Shown here: positions 54,505 to 63,513 of the stretch, one piece after another
Layout: every line of letters starts with the position of its first letter
How positions within the stretch are numbered: the stretch's first letter is position 1
Assembly (NCBI GenBank): GCA_905478775.1
Contig: CAJQKB010000034.1
Coordinates: 20,314-84,313, forward strand
DNA length: 64,000 bases
DNA from: an uncultured Opitutales bacterium
GTDB taxonomy: Bacteria; Verrucomicrobiota; Verrucomicrobiia; Opitutales; Seribacteraceae
Reading direction: 5' to 3'
Position numbers and translations under genes: made by a program
The notes under the pieces: generated by a model
Database searches by the model: none
What the model saw: the letters and a program-made list of their open reading frames with translations, nothing else
What the model was told of the DNA's origin: nothing

Positions 54505-54745
54505 ATTTTAACCGAGAAGGGCCAACAGGAAGGTGGAACTGCAAAGCAATCAAAAGTAATAGATTATTTGTATTCTTGGCTCAATGGTTATCCAACCCTG
54601 TTATCTTTTAGGTCCGGAGTGGCGAGTTTTCAACATCCTTGTTATGTTCGAGTCATGCATGAAATTGGGAGTAAATCCGAATGAGAGAATTCATTTTCTC
54701 AAGACGATATCTAATGTTATAAAAGTCCTAAAAGGTATTGATTGA
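54505..54745 (+). pseudogene. Decayed transposase C-terminus, IS66-like (tentative)
   Basis: This 384-base gap (54374-54757) holds no intact gene. Two overlapping plus frames give fragments that recall the end of IS66 transposases. One reads AKQSKVIDYLYSWLNGYPTL (compare the family's K.AI.Y.L..W..L). The second, shifted by one base, reads LLGPEW and then FESCMKLGVNPNERIHFL (compare SCKLHGINPYTWL). The second frame ends at 54745. No terminal repeats were found. The match is short and frame-broken, so it is only a suggestion. Confidence 0.35.
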
Positions 54746-54757
54746 AGTGGAGTAAAT

Positions 54758-55858
54758 TTATTTTGGTAAATTAGTAAGTTCCAACTTTATTTGCCCTGAT
54801 TGATCATAACTGGCTTTAATTGCATCAGATCTTAACTCACTTAGCATCTTTTCTTCTATCAATCGTCCGGTTAATTTTCGTAATCTTTCAAGGTGTGGAT
54901 CCGATGGAATAAAGTTTTTATGATTCCAATTGAATGAACTCTTCTTTTTCTTTTTCGTTTTTTGTGTAGGACTATTTGCCTTCTCCCTATTATGAACTTT
55001 TAACAGCAGGGAATCTTTGGATTGTTTTAATGCGGTTGAAGAAACAGTTTTAATTAGTTCTGAAGCATCCTCTTTACGGTTGAGTTCAAGTAGGACTTTG
55101 GCTTGGCATAATTTAAAATAATCCCTTTCGGTTTTTGTCCTGTCAGGAAAATTATTCTCTATCTGTTTCCAAGCGATTAAAGCCCTTGATTTGTTCGAAT
55201 CCGGATAGTCAAAAAAGCTCTGTGCATATCTCAACTGAAAATCAAAGTTGTTAGGTTGAAGGCTTTTTGCTTCGAAAAAGCAACGATGCATAAATGATTG
55301 GGCAGATAAATTGGTGAATATTTTTTCTGATACGAGTTCTTTCTCAAAAAGAAAGAGAAAGTTTCCAAGTTGAAAATGGTAAACTGCCTCTTGAGGGTTT
55401 AATTGAATGGTTAGGATTAGAAGTGGGAACGCATCCACAGGGCGATTTTTTTCAATTAAAAAATTTGCCAGTTGTTGTTTTACGACTGCGAGTTTTGGGT
55501 TAATTTTATCCGCTTCTAAAAAATATTCTGCTGCGTGTTCTTCTTGTCCGACCTTTCGGAGGAACTTACCAAATAATATCAAGGCATTTTCATCTCTAGG
55601 GTTTTGACTAAGGTAACTTTCATATTCAGCAACAATTTCTTGCGCATGCCTTGTCATTTCCTTTTCATTTAGTTGTGCGGACGAGTAGTTAATGAAAAAC
55701 CTTTCCTGCCGGTCAATTATTTGACTTAAAATCTTTTCTGAAAAAGTAATTTCGTCTCCCATCGCAATAATTTTAACCAAAAAAATAAGACTGAATAGAA
55801 ATGTTTTCCTAAGCGAAAATAAAGAGAAATGGATTTGGACTATCACGAGTAAATACAT
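54758..55858 (-). CDS. Exported TPR-repeat protein
   Basis: A 366-residue protein. The N-terminus has a hydrophobic signal segment (KTFLFSLIFLVKIIA), preceded by another hydrophobic stretch, so the true start may be further in. Tetratricopeptide repeats cover about residues 80-215 (ENALILFGKFLRKVGQEEHA, AEYFLEADKINPKLA, PLLILTIQLNPQEAVYHFQL). A lysine-rich spacer (TQKTKKKKKSSF) leads to a C-terminal segment. TPRs bind other proteins; the partner is unknown. It is divergent from a Sel1-repeat protein, another helical-repeat gene. Confidence 0.75.
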   Translation of the reverse strand: MYLLVIVQIHFSLFSLRKTFLFSLIFLVKIIAMGDEITFSEKILSQIIDRQERFFINYSSAQLNEKEMTRHAQEIVAEYESYLSQNPRDENALILFGKFLRKVGQEEHAAEYFLEADKINPKLAVVKQQLANFLIEKNRPVDAFPLLILTIQLNPQEAVYHFQLGNFLFLFEKELVSEKIFTNLSAQSFMHRCFFEAKSLQPNNFDFQLRYAQSFFDYPDSNKSRALIAWKQIENNFPDRTKTERDYFKLCQAKVLLELNRKEDASELIKTVSSTALKQSKDSLLLKVHNREKANSPTQKTKKKKKSSFNWNHKNFIPSDPHLERLRKLTGRLIEEKMLSELRSDAIKASYDQSGQIKLELTNLPK

Positions 55859-55922
55859 TCATTTAATATGACGGTTTTTTCAAGCTTGGAACGCTTTGTG
55901 AATATACCTATTGTTGTAAGTG

Positions 55923-57083
55923 ATGAATATTCAAAAATGTGTCTTTAGTGCACTTATTATTTTCCATTCGTTACTGTCGGCAAAAACAGAGCGATGGAAT
56001 GCGGAAACATCATATCAAAATATCATAGAAAATGCGCAGTCTGGTTCAGCATATTATCAAGGGTTGCTTGGTATATATCTAAGATCGGGTGAGGGAGGTT
56101 CCTCCGTTAACATAGAATTATCTCGAAAGTGGTCAAATGTCGCAGTTAAACAAGACCATCCTTTTGGTGCTTATAATCTAGCAAATTTAGCTATGTTGAA
56201 AGGTGATCTAGTTGCTGCCACTAGGCTCTATCAAGATGCGGCTTTAAGATTACAACGGTATGCATCTGATGGAGATCCTGTCGCGATGTATTGTATGGGG
56301 GAAATAGATTTCCAGGTAATTCCTACGAATGTTACTAGAGCATTGGGTTTATTCATGCGATCTGCAGAATTAGGCTATCCGCAAGCGCAGGCAACGATTG
56401 GTGCTCTTTATTTAAGGGGTTTACCTGGACTGTTAGACAGAAATACGGATAAGGGAATCAATCTTTTATCAAAAGCGGTACGTGCAAAATCTTTAACTGC
56501 TCGTTTTAATCTAGGTATGGCATATTATAATGGTGATGGTGTCGAAAAAAATGCTTACAAAGCATCTCAGTGGTTAAGGTTGGCAGTAAAACAAAATTTT
56601 TCGGAGGCCCAGTATTCATTGGGTTTACTTTTATTGGATGGCGGGGATGGAATTAATAAAAATACAACTGAAGGCTTGAAGCTCCTCCAGGATGCCGCTG
56701 CTCAAAATCATCAACTTGCCAAAAAATACTTGCAAAAGAGAGGAGCCCCACCCGAGCAAATTACCAATTTAGTCGATTCCAGTCCTGACTTGGATTTAGG
56801 GCAAGATCAGCCAATTTTAGATGATCTCGCACGAATGGATCAGGCTCGAAAGTATTACACTGGAGTGGGGGTTACTCGGAATTATGATAAAGCCTACAAA
56901 CTTTTCTTTCCTCTTGCACAGGGAGGCAATGCGGAGGCAGCAAGATTTATAGGTTTGATGAAGTTAGGAGGAAAAGGTACCGATAAAAATCTTAAATTAG
57001 CGAAAGAGTGGCTCTCGGTTGCCTCCCAGAAAGGGGATAAAATTTCTCAGAAATTGCTGTCTTCATACAAATCACTCTTCTAA
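55923..57083 (+). CDS. Exported Sel1-repeat protein
   Basis: A 386-residue exported protein with a signal peptide (about 1-20, FSALIIFHSLLSA). Six or more Sel1-like repeats follow, each about 36 residues. Examples are AYYQGLLGIYLRSGEGGSS, AQATIGALYLRGLPGL, ARFNLGMAYYNGDGVEKNA, AQYSLGLLLLDGGDGINKNT and AARFIGLMKLGGKGTDKNL. Sel1 repeats scaffold protein interactions, often in envelope or stress signalling. A GTG three bases upstream is an alternative start. It is divergent from the TPR gene with 64 bases between. Confidence 0.88.
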   Translation: MNIQKCVFSALIIFHSLLSAKTERWNAETSYQNIIENAQSGSAYYQGLLGIYLRSGEGGSSVNIELSRKWSNVAVKQDHPFGAYNLANLAMLKGDLVAATRLYQDAALRLQRYASDGDPVAMYCMGEIDFQVIPTNVTRALGLFMRSAELGYPQAQATIGALYLRGLPGLLDRNTDKGINLLSKAVRAKSLTARFNLGMAYYNGDGVEKNAYKASQWLRLAVKQNFSEAQYSLGLLLLDGGDGINKNTTEGLKLLQDAAAQNHQLAKKYLQKRGAPPEQITNLVDSSPDLDLGQDQPILDDLARMDQARKYYTGVGVTRNYDKAYKLFFPLAQGGNAEAARFIGLMKLGGKGTDKNLKLAKEWLSVASQKGDKISQKLLSSYKSLF

Positions 57084-57092
57084 TCCATTGCC

Positions 57093-57156
57093 GAGACAAG
57101 GTGACTCGATAGTTTTGCCCGCCCTTGCGGTGGGACATTTTGGCTCTTCTTGTCTC
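57093..57156. other. Nested inverted repeats downstream of the Sel1 gene
   Basis: GAGACAAG (57093-57100) is the perfect complement of CTTGTCTC (57149-57156). Between them lies a GC-rich hairpin, CCCGCC (57118-57123) with GGTGGG (57129-57134) and a CTTGC loop. The inner hairpin is followed by ACATTTT and could terminate the Sel1 mRNA. The outer 8-bp pair suggests a larger RNA fold. Confidence 0.4.
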
Positions 57157-57271
57157 TTGTCGATATATGTAAGTTTCTGTTCACCTTATCTTTAATGTTT
57201 ATTTATATTGGTATTTAGTAAGCAACAATCTAGATAATTACTCACCAATAAATCCTATACAAATAATAAAC

Positions 57272-57650
57272 AAACTAGATTGGACTTCCCTCAGCGATGA
57301 AATCGATTCCCTTTTCAATACTTTTGACCGAGGGTTTGAAAGAGTATACATAAGGGAGGCAATTGGCTATAATGGAGTCGGATTATAAAGAACATGATTC
57401 GACGCTTACGATTGAGGTTTGTGTGCCCGTTTTTACAAAGGAAGGAATTCAACTTCTTTGTGGATGAAAAATTATAAATTGGGAAGCATCAGTTGATGAT
57501 CATAAAAAGTCCACTTCCTCCATTCTGAAATTTAATACGCGTAGATTTGAAATTTCTAAATTATATAATATTTCTAAATTATCATTTAGGTTCAGTAATG
57601 GGATCTTGGAAATTAACCTACCTAAAAAACTCTACCTAAGCCGAAAATAG
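57272..57650 (+). pseudogene. Broken Hsp20 (alpha-crystallin) small heat-shock protein gene
   Basis: Two plus frames together rebuild an Hsp20 protein. The first reads SLSDEIDSLFNTFDRGFER, the typical N-terminus, and stops at TAA. The second, entered by a frameshift near 57375, reads LTIEVCVPVFTKEGIQLL (compare Y.L...LPG..KEDI.L). It meets a TGA at 57465-57467, then continues with RRFEISKLYNIS and the hallmark FSNGILEINLPKK, ending at 57648-57650. The C-terminal block aligns with Hsp20 without gaps. The gene is thus recognisable end to end but broken by one frameshift and one stop. Confidence 0.8.
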
Positions 57651-57722
57651 TTAGAATTGATTAAATGAAAATAATACCTTTTTTACTGTTGAAAATTTTG
57701 TATGATTAATAAATTTTGAGGG

Positions 57723-60257
57723 ATGAATGAACTGTCAGATTTGCCAATTTTTAAGGCTTTTAATGAAATTAAAGATGCTTTTCATTCGAGCCCAAGCTTG
57801 GTCTTAAAATCGCCCACTGGTTCTGGGAAATCTATTGGATTGCCACTGCTCCTTTTAAAAGAAAATTTAGTTCAGGGACAAATTTTAGTCGTTCAGCCAA
57901 GGCGGATAGCAGCTCGTTTATTGGCCCGACGTGTTGCGGGAATAATGGGATCTGAAATCGGAGACTCTGTAGGATATCAAGTTCGTTTTGAGAATAAGAC
58001 TTCGAGAGATACTAAAATTATATATTTAACAGATGGTGTATTATTTAGAAAAATTTTAAGCGATCCACTTTTATCTCGTGTTGGACTAGTAATATTTGAT
58101 GAATTTCATGAGCGAAGTTTACAAATGGATACTTCGTTAGCTCTGCTGCGTGAATTACAGAATACAGAAAGGCCATCCATTAAACTCGTGGTTACATCTG
58201 CTACGCTATCATTAGAGCAAGTTACCCAATACTTACCCAAAAGTAAATCGCTTGAGTTATCATTTAGAAATTACCCAGTTGAGATTGAATACCGCTCAAT
58301 GCAATTGAATGAAGTTATTTGGAAGCGAGTCACATTTGAGTTAAGAAAATGTTTAATCAATCATGACGGGGATGTTTTAATTTTCGCTTCAGGTGCGTTT
58401 GAGATTTCTAGAATAATTCAAGAGATAAAATCGGCACCATGGGCAAAGTCACTTTTGGTTCGACCACTTTATGGTGATATGAGAATTGAGGATCAAGAAT
58501 TTGCCCTTAAAAAAACCGCGGAAAGAAAAATTATTGTCAGTACTAACATTGCTGAGACTTCATTAACTGTCGAGGGAGTCCGCATTGTAATTGACACTGG
58601 AGTTGCTAAAAGATCGAGCTTTGATCCCGTTCGAGGGGTTAATGTTTTACTGGCCCAAAAAATAAGTAAAAGTGCGGCGGATCAAAGAGCAGGACGAGCG
58701 GGAAGAATGTCATCGGGTTACTGCTTGCGGTTATGGGGTGAGAAGGAGCATGAAAACCGTGAGAATGAAGAGGTTCCCGCAATAAAAAGGTTAGATTTAT
58801 CTGAAATTTATTTAAATTTATGTACTATTGAGAAAAACCCGATTTCACTATGTTGGCTGGATAAGCCATCAGTTGAATCCTTGGATCGAGCTCGTAGTAC
58901 CTTACATGCGCTTGGGGCGTTATGTTCGAATTCACTCATTACAGATAAAGGACGAGAAATTTGTAAATTTCCAGTTAATCCAAAACTTGGGATGGCGTTA
59001 TTATTAGCCAAGGATTTGGGTTGTCTCCCTGCGTTTGCACTCGCCTTAGCATTAATTGAAGACAGAAGCCCTATTATTCATAAGGAATTTAACCAACAGA
59101 TCGTAGATTCGTTTTTATCTAAAACTTTTGCTGAGAAACATTCCAACGAATTGGATTCTGACTTAAGGTTATTACTGGGCGTATGGTTATATGCCAAGGA
59201 AGAGGAATTTTCGGTTGACCGATGTAAGTATGTTGGAATCCATGCTCTTAGGTGTAGGGAAGCGGAAAAATTGGCTTTTCGGTTTTGCAAAATAGCGGGG
59301 TTGAATTCCTTTCATTTTGAATTTCCGAAAATGAGAGATTTTGCAGAGGTTTTCCTCGTTGCCTTCCCAGATCATCTTGCTCGATTAAAGAGTAGAGGGA
59401 CTGGGATGTATGAAAGTATAAATGGAATCCATTTACATGTAAGTAAATTTTCAGAAGTACAAAGGGCAGAATGGGTCATAGCTCTTCGTTTAGTGGAAAA
59501 GGCCCTTAAGGGAAAAATTGGGCTAGAAATGGAACATGTAACTGAGTTGAATGACCAAATAGTAAAAGATGTCTTAAGAACAAGGGTAAAAAGAGGTGAG
59601 GAGGTCGCATTGCACTCCGATACTAGGCAAGTCATTCGAAGAGAGTATGATCAAATTGGAACGATTAAATTCAATATTAAAGAAAGAGAAGGCGAGGGAA
59701 AAGATGACTTTCAAAATGCTTACTCAACTGAGCTTAAGGCCGGGAATCTTAGTTTAAAAAAGTGGGATAATCAAGTGGACCACTTTGTTTCCAAAATTTC
59801 ATTCCTCTGTACTCATTATCCAGAATATAATGTACCTCAATTTAGTTCAGACCTGAGGCATTTATTATTTGAAGAAATTTGTAAAGATGCAAAAAGTTGG
59901 AAAGAAATAAGAAATAGAGAAGTCCTGCCTGTTTTACAAAAACTCTATTCCATTGAAGAACTTGATTTGTTGGAGCAGGCAACACCCTCTACATTCTCTT
60001 TGAATAATGGAAAAAGACCATACCGTATCACTTATGAGGGCAGTCATGCAGTGATGCGGGTCAAATTGCAGGACTTATATGATATCTCAAAGCAGCCTCG
60101 GGTAGTTTTTGAAAAACATAGAGTTACTCTCCATATCTTAGCCCCCAATGAGAGGTGCGTTCAAGTGACAAACAATATTAATGAATTTTGGCTAGGTTCA
60201 TACCTAGAAATTAAGAAAGAATTAGCGGGGCGATATCCTAAGCATGAATGGCGTTAA
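57723..60257 (+). CDS. hrpB: ATP-dependent RNA helicase HrpB
   Basis: An 844-residue DEAH-family helicase. It has Walker A KSPTGSGKSIGLPLLL, VVQPRRIAARLLARRVAG, the DEAH-box in VIFDEFHERSLQMD (written DEFH), LVVTSATLSL, IIVSTNIAETSLTVEGV and DQRAGRAGRMSSGYCLRLW. The HA2/ratchet domain follows (PAIKRLDLSEIYLNLC), and the HrpB-specific C-terminal part (about 480-844) includes PYRITYEGSHAVMRVKLQD and WLGSYLEIKKELAGRYPKHEWR. Its RNA target is not known. yraN follows by 19 bases. Confidence 0.95.
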   Translation: MNELSDLPIFKAFNEIKDAFHSSPSLVLKSPTGSGKSIGLPLLLLKENLVQGQILVVQPRRIAARLLARRVAGIMGSEIGDSVGYQVRFENKTSRDTKIIYLTDGVLFRKILSDPLLSRVGLVIFDEFHERSLQMDTSLALLRELQNTERPSIKLVVTSATLSLEQVTQYLPKSKSLELSFRNYPVEIEYRSMQLNEVIWKRVTFELRKCLINHDGDVLIFASGAFEISRIIQEIKSAPWAKSLLVRPLYGDMRIEDQEFALKKTAERKIIVSTNIAETSLTVEGVRIVIDTGVAKRSSFDPVRGVNVLLAQKISKSAADQRAGRAGRMSSGYCLRLWGEKEHENRENEEVPAIKRLDLSEIYLNLCTIEKNPISLCWLDKPSVESLDRARSTLHALGALCSNSLITDKGREICKFPVNPKLGMALLLAKDLGCLPAFALALALIEDRSPIIHKEFNQQIVDSFLSKTFAEKHSNELDSDLRLLLGVWLYAKEEEFSVDRCKYVGIHALRCREAEKLAFRFCKIAGLNSFHFEFPKMRDFAEVFLVAFPDHLARLKSRGTGMYESINGIHLHVSKFSEVQRAEWVIALRLVEKALKGKIGLEMEHVTELNDQIVKDVLRTRVKRGEEVALHSDTRQVIRREYDQIGTIKFNIKEREGEGKDDFQNAYSTELKAGNLSLKKWDNQVDHFVSKISFLCTHYPEYNVPQFSSDLRHLLFEEICKDAKSWKEIRNREVLPVLQKLYSIEELDLLEQATPSTFSLNNGKRPYRITYEGSHAVMRVKLQDLYDISKQPRVVFEKHRVTLHILAPNERCVQVTNNINEFWLGSYLEIKKELAGRYPKHEWR

Positions 60258-60276
60258 TAATTTTGTCTAAATAAGG

Positions 60277-60714
60277 ATGTATTGGAAATTTTTGAAATGG
60301 ACCTTCGGCATAAAGCCTACCTTTAAGAATGGAAAAGAAAACGGAGAATATGGTGAATGGCTCGGGAGAAAATATTTAAAGAAAAAAGGCTTCGTGGTCC
60401 TTTATTCAAATTGGCGAAGTTTACGAGACCGAAGAAATGAAATTGATTTAATCTGTATGGATCAAGAAATGTTAGTTTTTGTTGAGGTAAGAGCGAGGTC
60501 AGAAAACTCTTTTACCACAGGGTTTGAGTCGCTAAACAAAAGAAAAAGAACCGCTTTATTACGCTCCTTCAAAGCCTATCTTAGAGAAATGCAGGATTGT
60601 CCCCCTTCTTACCGGTTTGACGTGGTAGAAATTGATTTACCTATGTCAGGCAATAAAAATGTGAAAGTTTTTCATCATGAAAATATTGCCATCTTCCACG
60701 AGTCCTTGCATTAA
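60277..60714 (+). CDS. yraN: UPF0102 / YraN family protein (nuclease-like fold)
   Basis: A 145-residue protein. The core GEWLGRKYLKKKGFVVLYSN, then RNEIDLICMDQEMLVFVEVR, carries the E...D...ExR residues of a restriction-endonuclease-like site. The rest, SLNKRKRTALLRSFKAYL and SYRFDVVEIDL, matches YraN. In-cell function is not established, although the fold suggests a nucleic-acid role. It lies between hrpB and zwf on the same strand. Confidence 0.9.
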   Translation: MYWKFLKWTFGIKPTFKNGKENGEYGEWLGRKYLKKKGFVVLYSNWRSLRDRRNEIDLICMDQEMLVFVEVRARSENSFTTGFESLNKRKRTALLRSFKAYLREMQDCPPSYRFDVVEIDLPMSGNKNVKVFHHENIAIFHESLH

Positions 60715-60728
60715 AGATATATCTTAAA

Positions 60729-62276
60729 ATGATAAACACTTCTACAACCGACTCTAAAACCTCATTAAATAGAAAAACGCCCCCGACGATTATTATAATC
60801 TTTGGTGCTTCTGGAGACTTGACTGCACGGAAGCTAGCCCCTGCTATTTTTAACTTGTCCAAAGATAATTTATTACCAAAGAAATGCTTTTTAATTGGGT
60901 ATGGTAGGTCCGCGATAAGTGATGAATCATTTAAAAATGAAATTAAGGAAGCCCTAGACGCTCACTCGAGGAGAAAAATTGAGGCATCTACTTGGAATAC
61001 ATTAGAAAAGAATCTTATTTTTCACGCAGGAGCTTATGATGATTTAAATAGTTTTCTAACTTTAGAGAAAAAGATTTCGAAGATTGAGAAACAAATTGAT
61101 TGCAAAGCACAGTGCCTTTTTTATGTGTCCACTCCACCGGGCGTCTTTATGCCGATTTTGGAAAACCTCGGAGAAAGCGGATTAGCGAAGAGGCACCGTG
61201 GTACAGAAACAGCATCCAAGGTAATTATTGAAAAACCTTTTGGGAGGAATTTACAATCGGCTCATGAATTGAACCAGGTTATTAATAAACGATTTGATGA
61301 ATCCCAAGTATTTCGAATCGACCATTATCTTGGAAAAGAGACCGTGCAAAGCTTGCTTGTTCAGCGATTTGCGAATTCAATTTTTGAACCAGTTTGGAAT
61401 CGTAATTATGTATCGAGCGTACAAATTACGGTTTCGGAAGACATAGGAGTTGGAAATCGTGGTGGGTACTATGATAAAAGTGGTGCACTACGAGATATGA
61501 TTCAAAACCATGTGATGCAATTGCTTGCATTAACTGCCATGGAACCGCCTTCATCCCTGGATCCTGAATCAATTCGTGACGAAAAAGTAAAAGCCCTAAA
61601 AGCCCTAAAACCATTGGCTATTGAAGGGGAAAGCCCGGATGTAGTTCGTGCTTCTTATGCGGCCGGTCTAGTAGGAGGCTTACCGACGAAAGCCTATCTC
61701 GATGAAGAGGGCATCCCTCAAGATTCTGGTACAGAGACCTATGCGGCAATGAGGTTGTATTTAGATAATTGGAGGTGGAAGGGCGTTCCGTTTTATTTGC
61801 GTTCAGGAAAGAGACTGGCAATGAAAGCAAGTGAAATTGTTGTTCAGTTTACTAGACCTCCTGCCATATTATTTGGTCAAGATTCCCGACTAAAGGTTTC
61901 GCCAAATTTACTGGTCATTCGAATTCAACCCAATGAAGGAGTCACATTATATCTAAATTCAAAAACGCCAGGATTAGAAACAAAACTTCAGCCAATTAAA
62001 CTTGCATTTGGCTATGAAACGACTTTTGGTTCAGATACACCAGAGGCTTACGAAAGGCTTATTCTCGACGCCTTGAATGGTGACGGAACTCTTTTTATTC
62101 GTGGCGACGAAGCGGAAATGTCCTGGGGACTGCTTTCCCCTGTTCTCGACTATTGGGATAGTCAGGGCCGACAAGGCTTGGAAAGCTACGCCTCAGGAAC
62201 TTGGGGGCCTTTGGCGGCAGATAAACTTTTACTTGGAAGTGGACACGAATGGATAACGGGAAGAAGTTATGATTAA
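60729..62276 (+). CDS. zwf: Glucose-6-phosphate 1-dehydrogenase
   Basis: A 515-residue enzyme that opens the oxidative pentose phosphate pathway and makes NADPH. The Rossmann start is IIIFGASGDLTARKLAPAIF. KVIIEKPFGRNLQSAHEL and FRIDHYLGKETVQSLLVQRF hold the catalytic Lys and His, and RDMIQNHVMQLLALTAME follows. The C-terminal TPEAYERLILDALNGDGTLF and YASGTWGP are typical. It overlaps the start of msrA by 8 bases; the pairing makes sense because MsrA needs reducing power. Confidence 0.97.
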   Translation: MINTSTTDSKTSLNRKTPPTIIIIFGASGDLTARKLAPAIFNLSKDNLLPKKCFLIGYGRSAISDESFKNEIKEALDAHSRRKIEASTWNTLEKNLIFHAGAYDDLNSFLTLEKKISKIEKQIDCKAQCLFYVSTPPGVFMPILENLGESGLAKRHRGTETASKVIIEKPFGRNLQSAHELNQVINKRFDESQVFRIDHYLGKETVQSLLVQRFANSIFEPVWNRNYVSSVQITVSEDIGVGNRGGYYDKSGALRDMIQNHVMQLLALTAMEPPSSLDPESIRDEKVKALKALKPLAIEGESPDVVRASYAAGLVGGLPTKAYLDEEGIPQDSGTETYAAMRLYLDNWRWKGVPFYLRSGKRLAMKASEIVVQFTRPPAILFGQDSRLKVSPNLLVIRIQPNEGVTLYLNSKTPGLETKLQPIKLAFGYETTFGSDTPEAYERLILDALNGDGTLFIRGDEAEMSWGLLSPVLDYWDSQGRQGLESYASGTWGPLAADKLLLGSGHEWITGRSYD

Positions 62277-62907
62277 AATGAAATATTATTCTTATTTTTG
62301 TATGATCGCGCTACTAATTAACGCTGGTTGTTTGCGTCAAGAGGAAGCCTCGATTAAAACTGACTTAGAGGAGGTTGAATTAGATATTATTAAAAAGGTA
62401 AATATGGAAACAATTGTTTTAGGTGGTGGATGTTTTTGGTGTACGGAAGCAGTTTTTGAAAAACTAGATGGGATTAAGGATGTAATTTCTGGATATGCTG
62501 GAGGTGAGATTTTGAATCCAACCTATAAGCAAATCTGTACTGGAAATACAGGTCATGCTGAAGTAATAAAGATAACATTCGATCCCGCCGTTATCAGCTT
62601 TACTGCAGTACTTGATATCTTTGGAGATTGCCATGATCCGACAACATTGAATCGTCAGGGCGCAGATGTTGGTACCCAATACCGGTCTACTATAATGTAC
62701 CTCTCTGATAAGCAGAAAGAATTGGCAATTCAATGGAAAGAGAAACTTAGTAAAAAATTAGAAGACCCTGTTGTTACCGAAATCGTAGCTGTACCCGTCT
62801 TTTATTCTGCAGAAGAGTACCACCAAGATTATTACAGGAAGAATCCGAATGAGGGTTATTGTAATTTTGTGATTAGACCTAAGTTAAAGAAGCTTAATTT
62901 AGAGTAA
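62269..62907 (+). CDS. msrA: Peptide methionine sulfoxide reductase MsrA with N-terminal export segment
   Basis: A 212-residue repair enzyme that reduces methionine-S-sulfoxide. The active site GGGCFWCTEAVFEKLDGIK has Cys55 as nucleophile. ISGYAGGEILNPTYKQI, GNTGHAEVIKITFDP, DVGTQYRSTI and AEEYHQDYYRKNP complete the family. It has an N-terminal membrane/export segment (CMIALLINAGC) with a Cys at residue 21 like a lipoprotein site, though Asn at -3 is not canonical. It therefore probably works in the periplasm. It overlaps zwf by 8 bases. Confidence 0.95.
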   Translation: MIKMKYYSYFCMIALLINAGCLRQEEASIKTDLEEVELDIIKKVNMETIVLGGGCFWCTEAVFEKLDGIKDVISGYAGGEILNPTYKQICTGNTGHAEVIKITFDPAVISFTAVLDIFGDCHDPTTLNRQGADVGTQYRSTIMYLSDKQKELAIQWKEKLSKKLEDPVVTEIVAVPVFYSAEEYHQDYYRKNPNEGYCNFVIRPKLKKLNLE

Positions 62908-63005
62908 GCTATTTCTACTAATTATCTTATTTATTTAATTAGGCTTCGAACTTACGGCATTCCCCTGTTGTTCAATTAAAAAGCTTCACCAAGGGGTATT
63001 TTGCC

Positions 63006-63128
63006 ATGTCGGATATCAATGGTTTTGTAAACATTACGAATCTGCACATGGGTTCCGAACCGGATTACGTTTTCCAATTCAAAGTTGGAAAAATGAATAA
63101 CTCCCAAGCTGAAGCTACTTCATCTTAA
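63006..63128. other. Short stretch with open frames on both strands, identity unclear
   Basis: The plus strand has a 40-codon frame (63006-63128, starting MSDINGFVNITNLHMGS). The minus strand over the same bases reads a 40-odd-residue frame without stop, with VIRFGTHVQIRNVYKTIDIR, ending at about 62988. Both look protein-like and GC is higher than in the flanks, so this may be a gene fragment or a noncoding repeat element. I recognise neither reading. Confidence 0.25.
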
Positions 63129-63297
63129 AGACTAAAAACCAAGCCAGATTGGAGGAGGTTATTATGGCTATGGAAACGAATATGGGATCTCAGGGCCGAG
63201 TTATAAGCTGTTTTATTAGTAATCTGCCCCCTAATTAGAAAATCTTTCTTCGATTAGGGTTATCAATATAGATCCGGACTTAATGTAAGTAAAAAAA

Positions 63298-63325
63298 GTT
63301 TGATTTTTTGAACCCAAAATCAAAC
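63298..63325. other. AT-rich perfect 10-bp hairpin
   Basis: GTTTGATTTT (63298-63307) pairs perfectly with AAAATCAAAC (63316-63325) around an 8-base loop. It lies in the gene-free tail of the window. It is not followed by a clear T tract on either strand. Confidence 0.35.
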
Positions 63326-63414
63326 AACGGACGAATACACATGTATTGTCATAAATTTTGACATACAATTTAAACCTTTAAAAAATAATACTATCTGTAA
63401 CTTCTCTTCTAATC

Positions 63415-63513
63415 ATGGGCACCCAATTAATTGGTGCTCCCCCAAAAGACGCCGTCGAAACAGCAGTGGAAGCAGGAAGTTTTAAACCTCTAGTTAGTGC
63501 TGAATTTTTTTAG
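63415..63513 (+). pseudogene. Possible fasciclin-domain gene fragment
   Basis: A 32-codon frame beginning MGTQLIGAPP and continuing KDAVETAVEAGSFKPLVSA. This second part is close to the start of bacterial fasciclin (FAS1) domains, D.V.TA...G.F.TLV.A. It stops at TAG before the conserved FAS1 core, and no continuation appears in other frames. It is probably the leftover 5' end of a FAS1 gene, but the match is short. Confidence 0.35.

Noticed and set aside
57465..57467. In-frame TGA in the Hsp20 region read as selenocysteine
   Set aside because: Hsp20 has no selenocysteine at this site, a frameshift is also present, and no SECIS-like hairpin follows directly.
61590..61612. Short tandem repeat (AAAGCCCTA twice) in zwf
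   Set aside because: It encodes a normal helical Lys-Ala-Leu stretch in frame and is not a repeat element.
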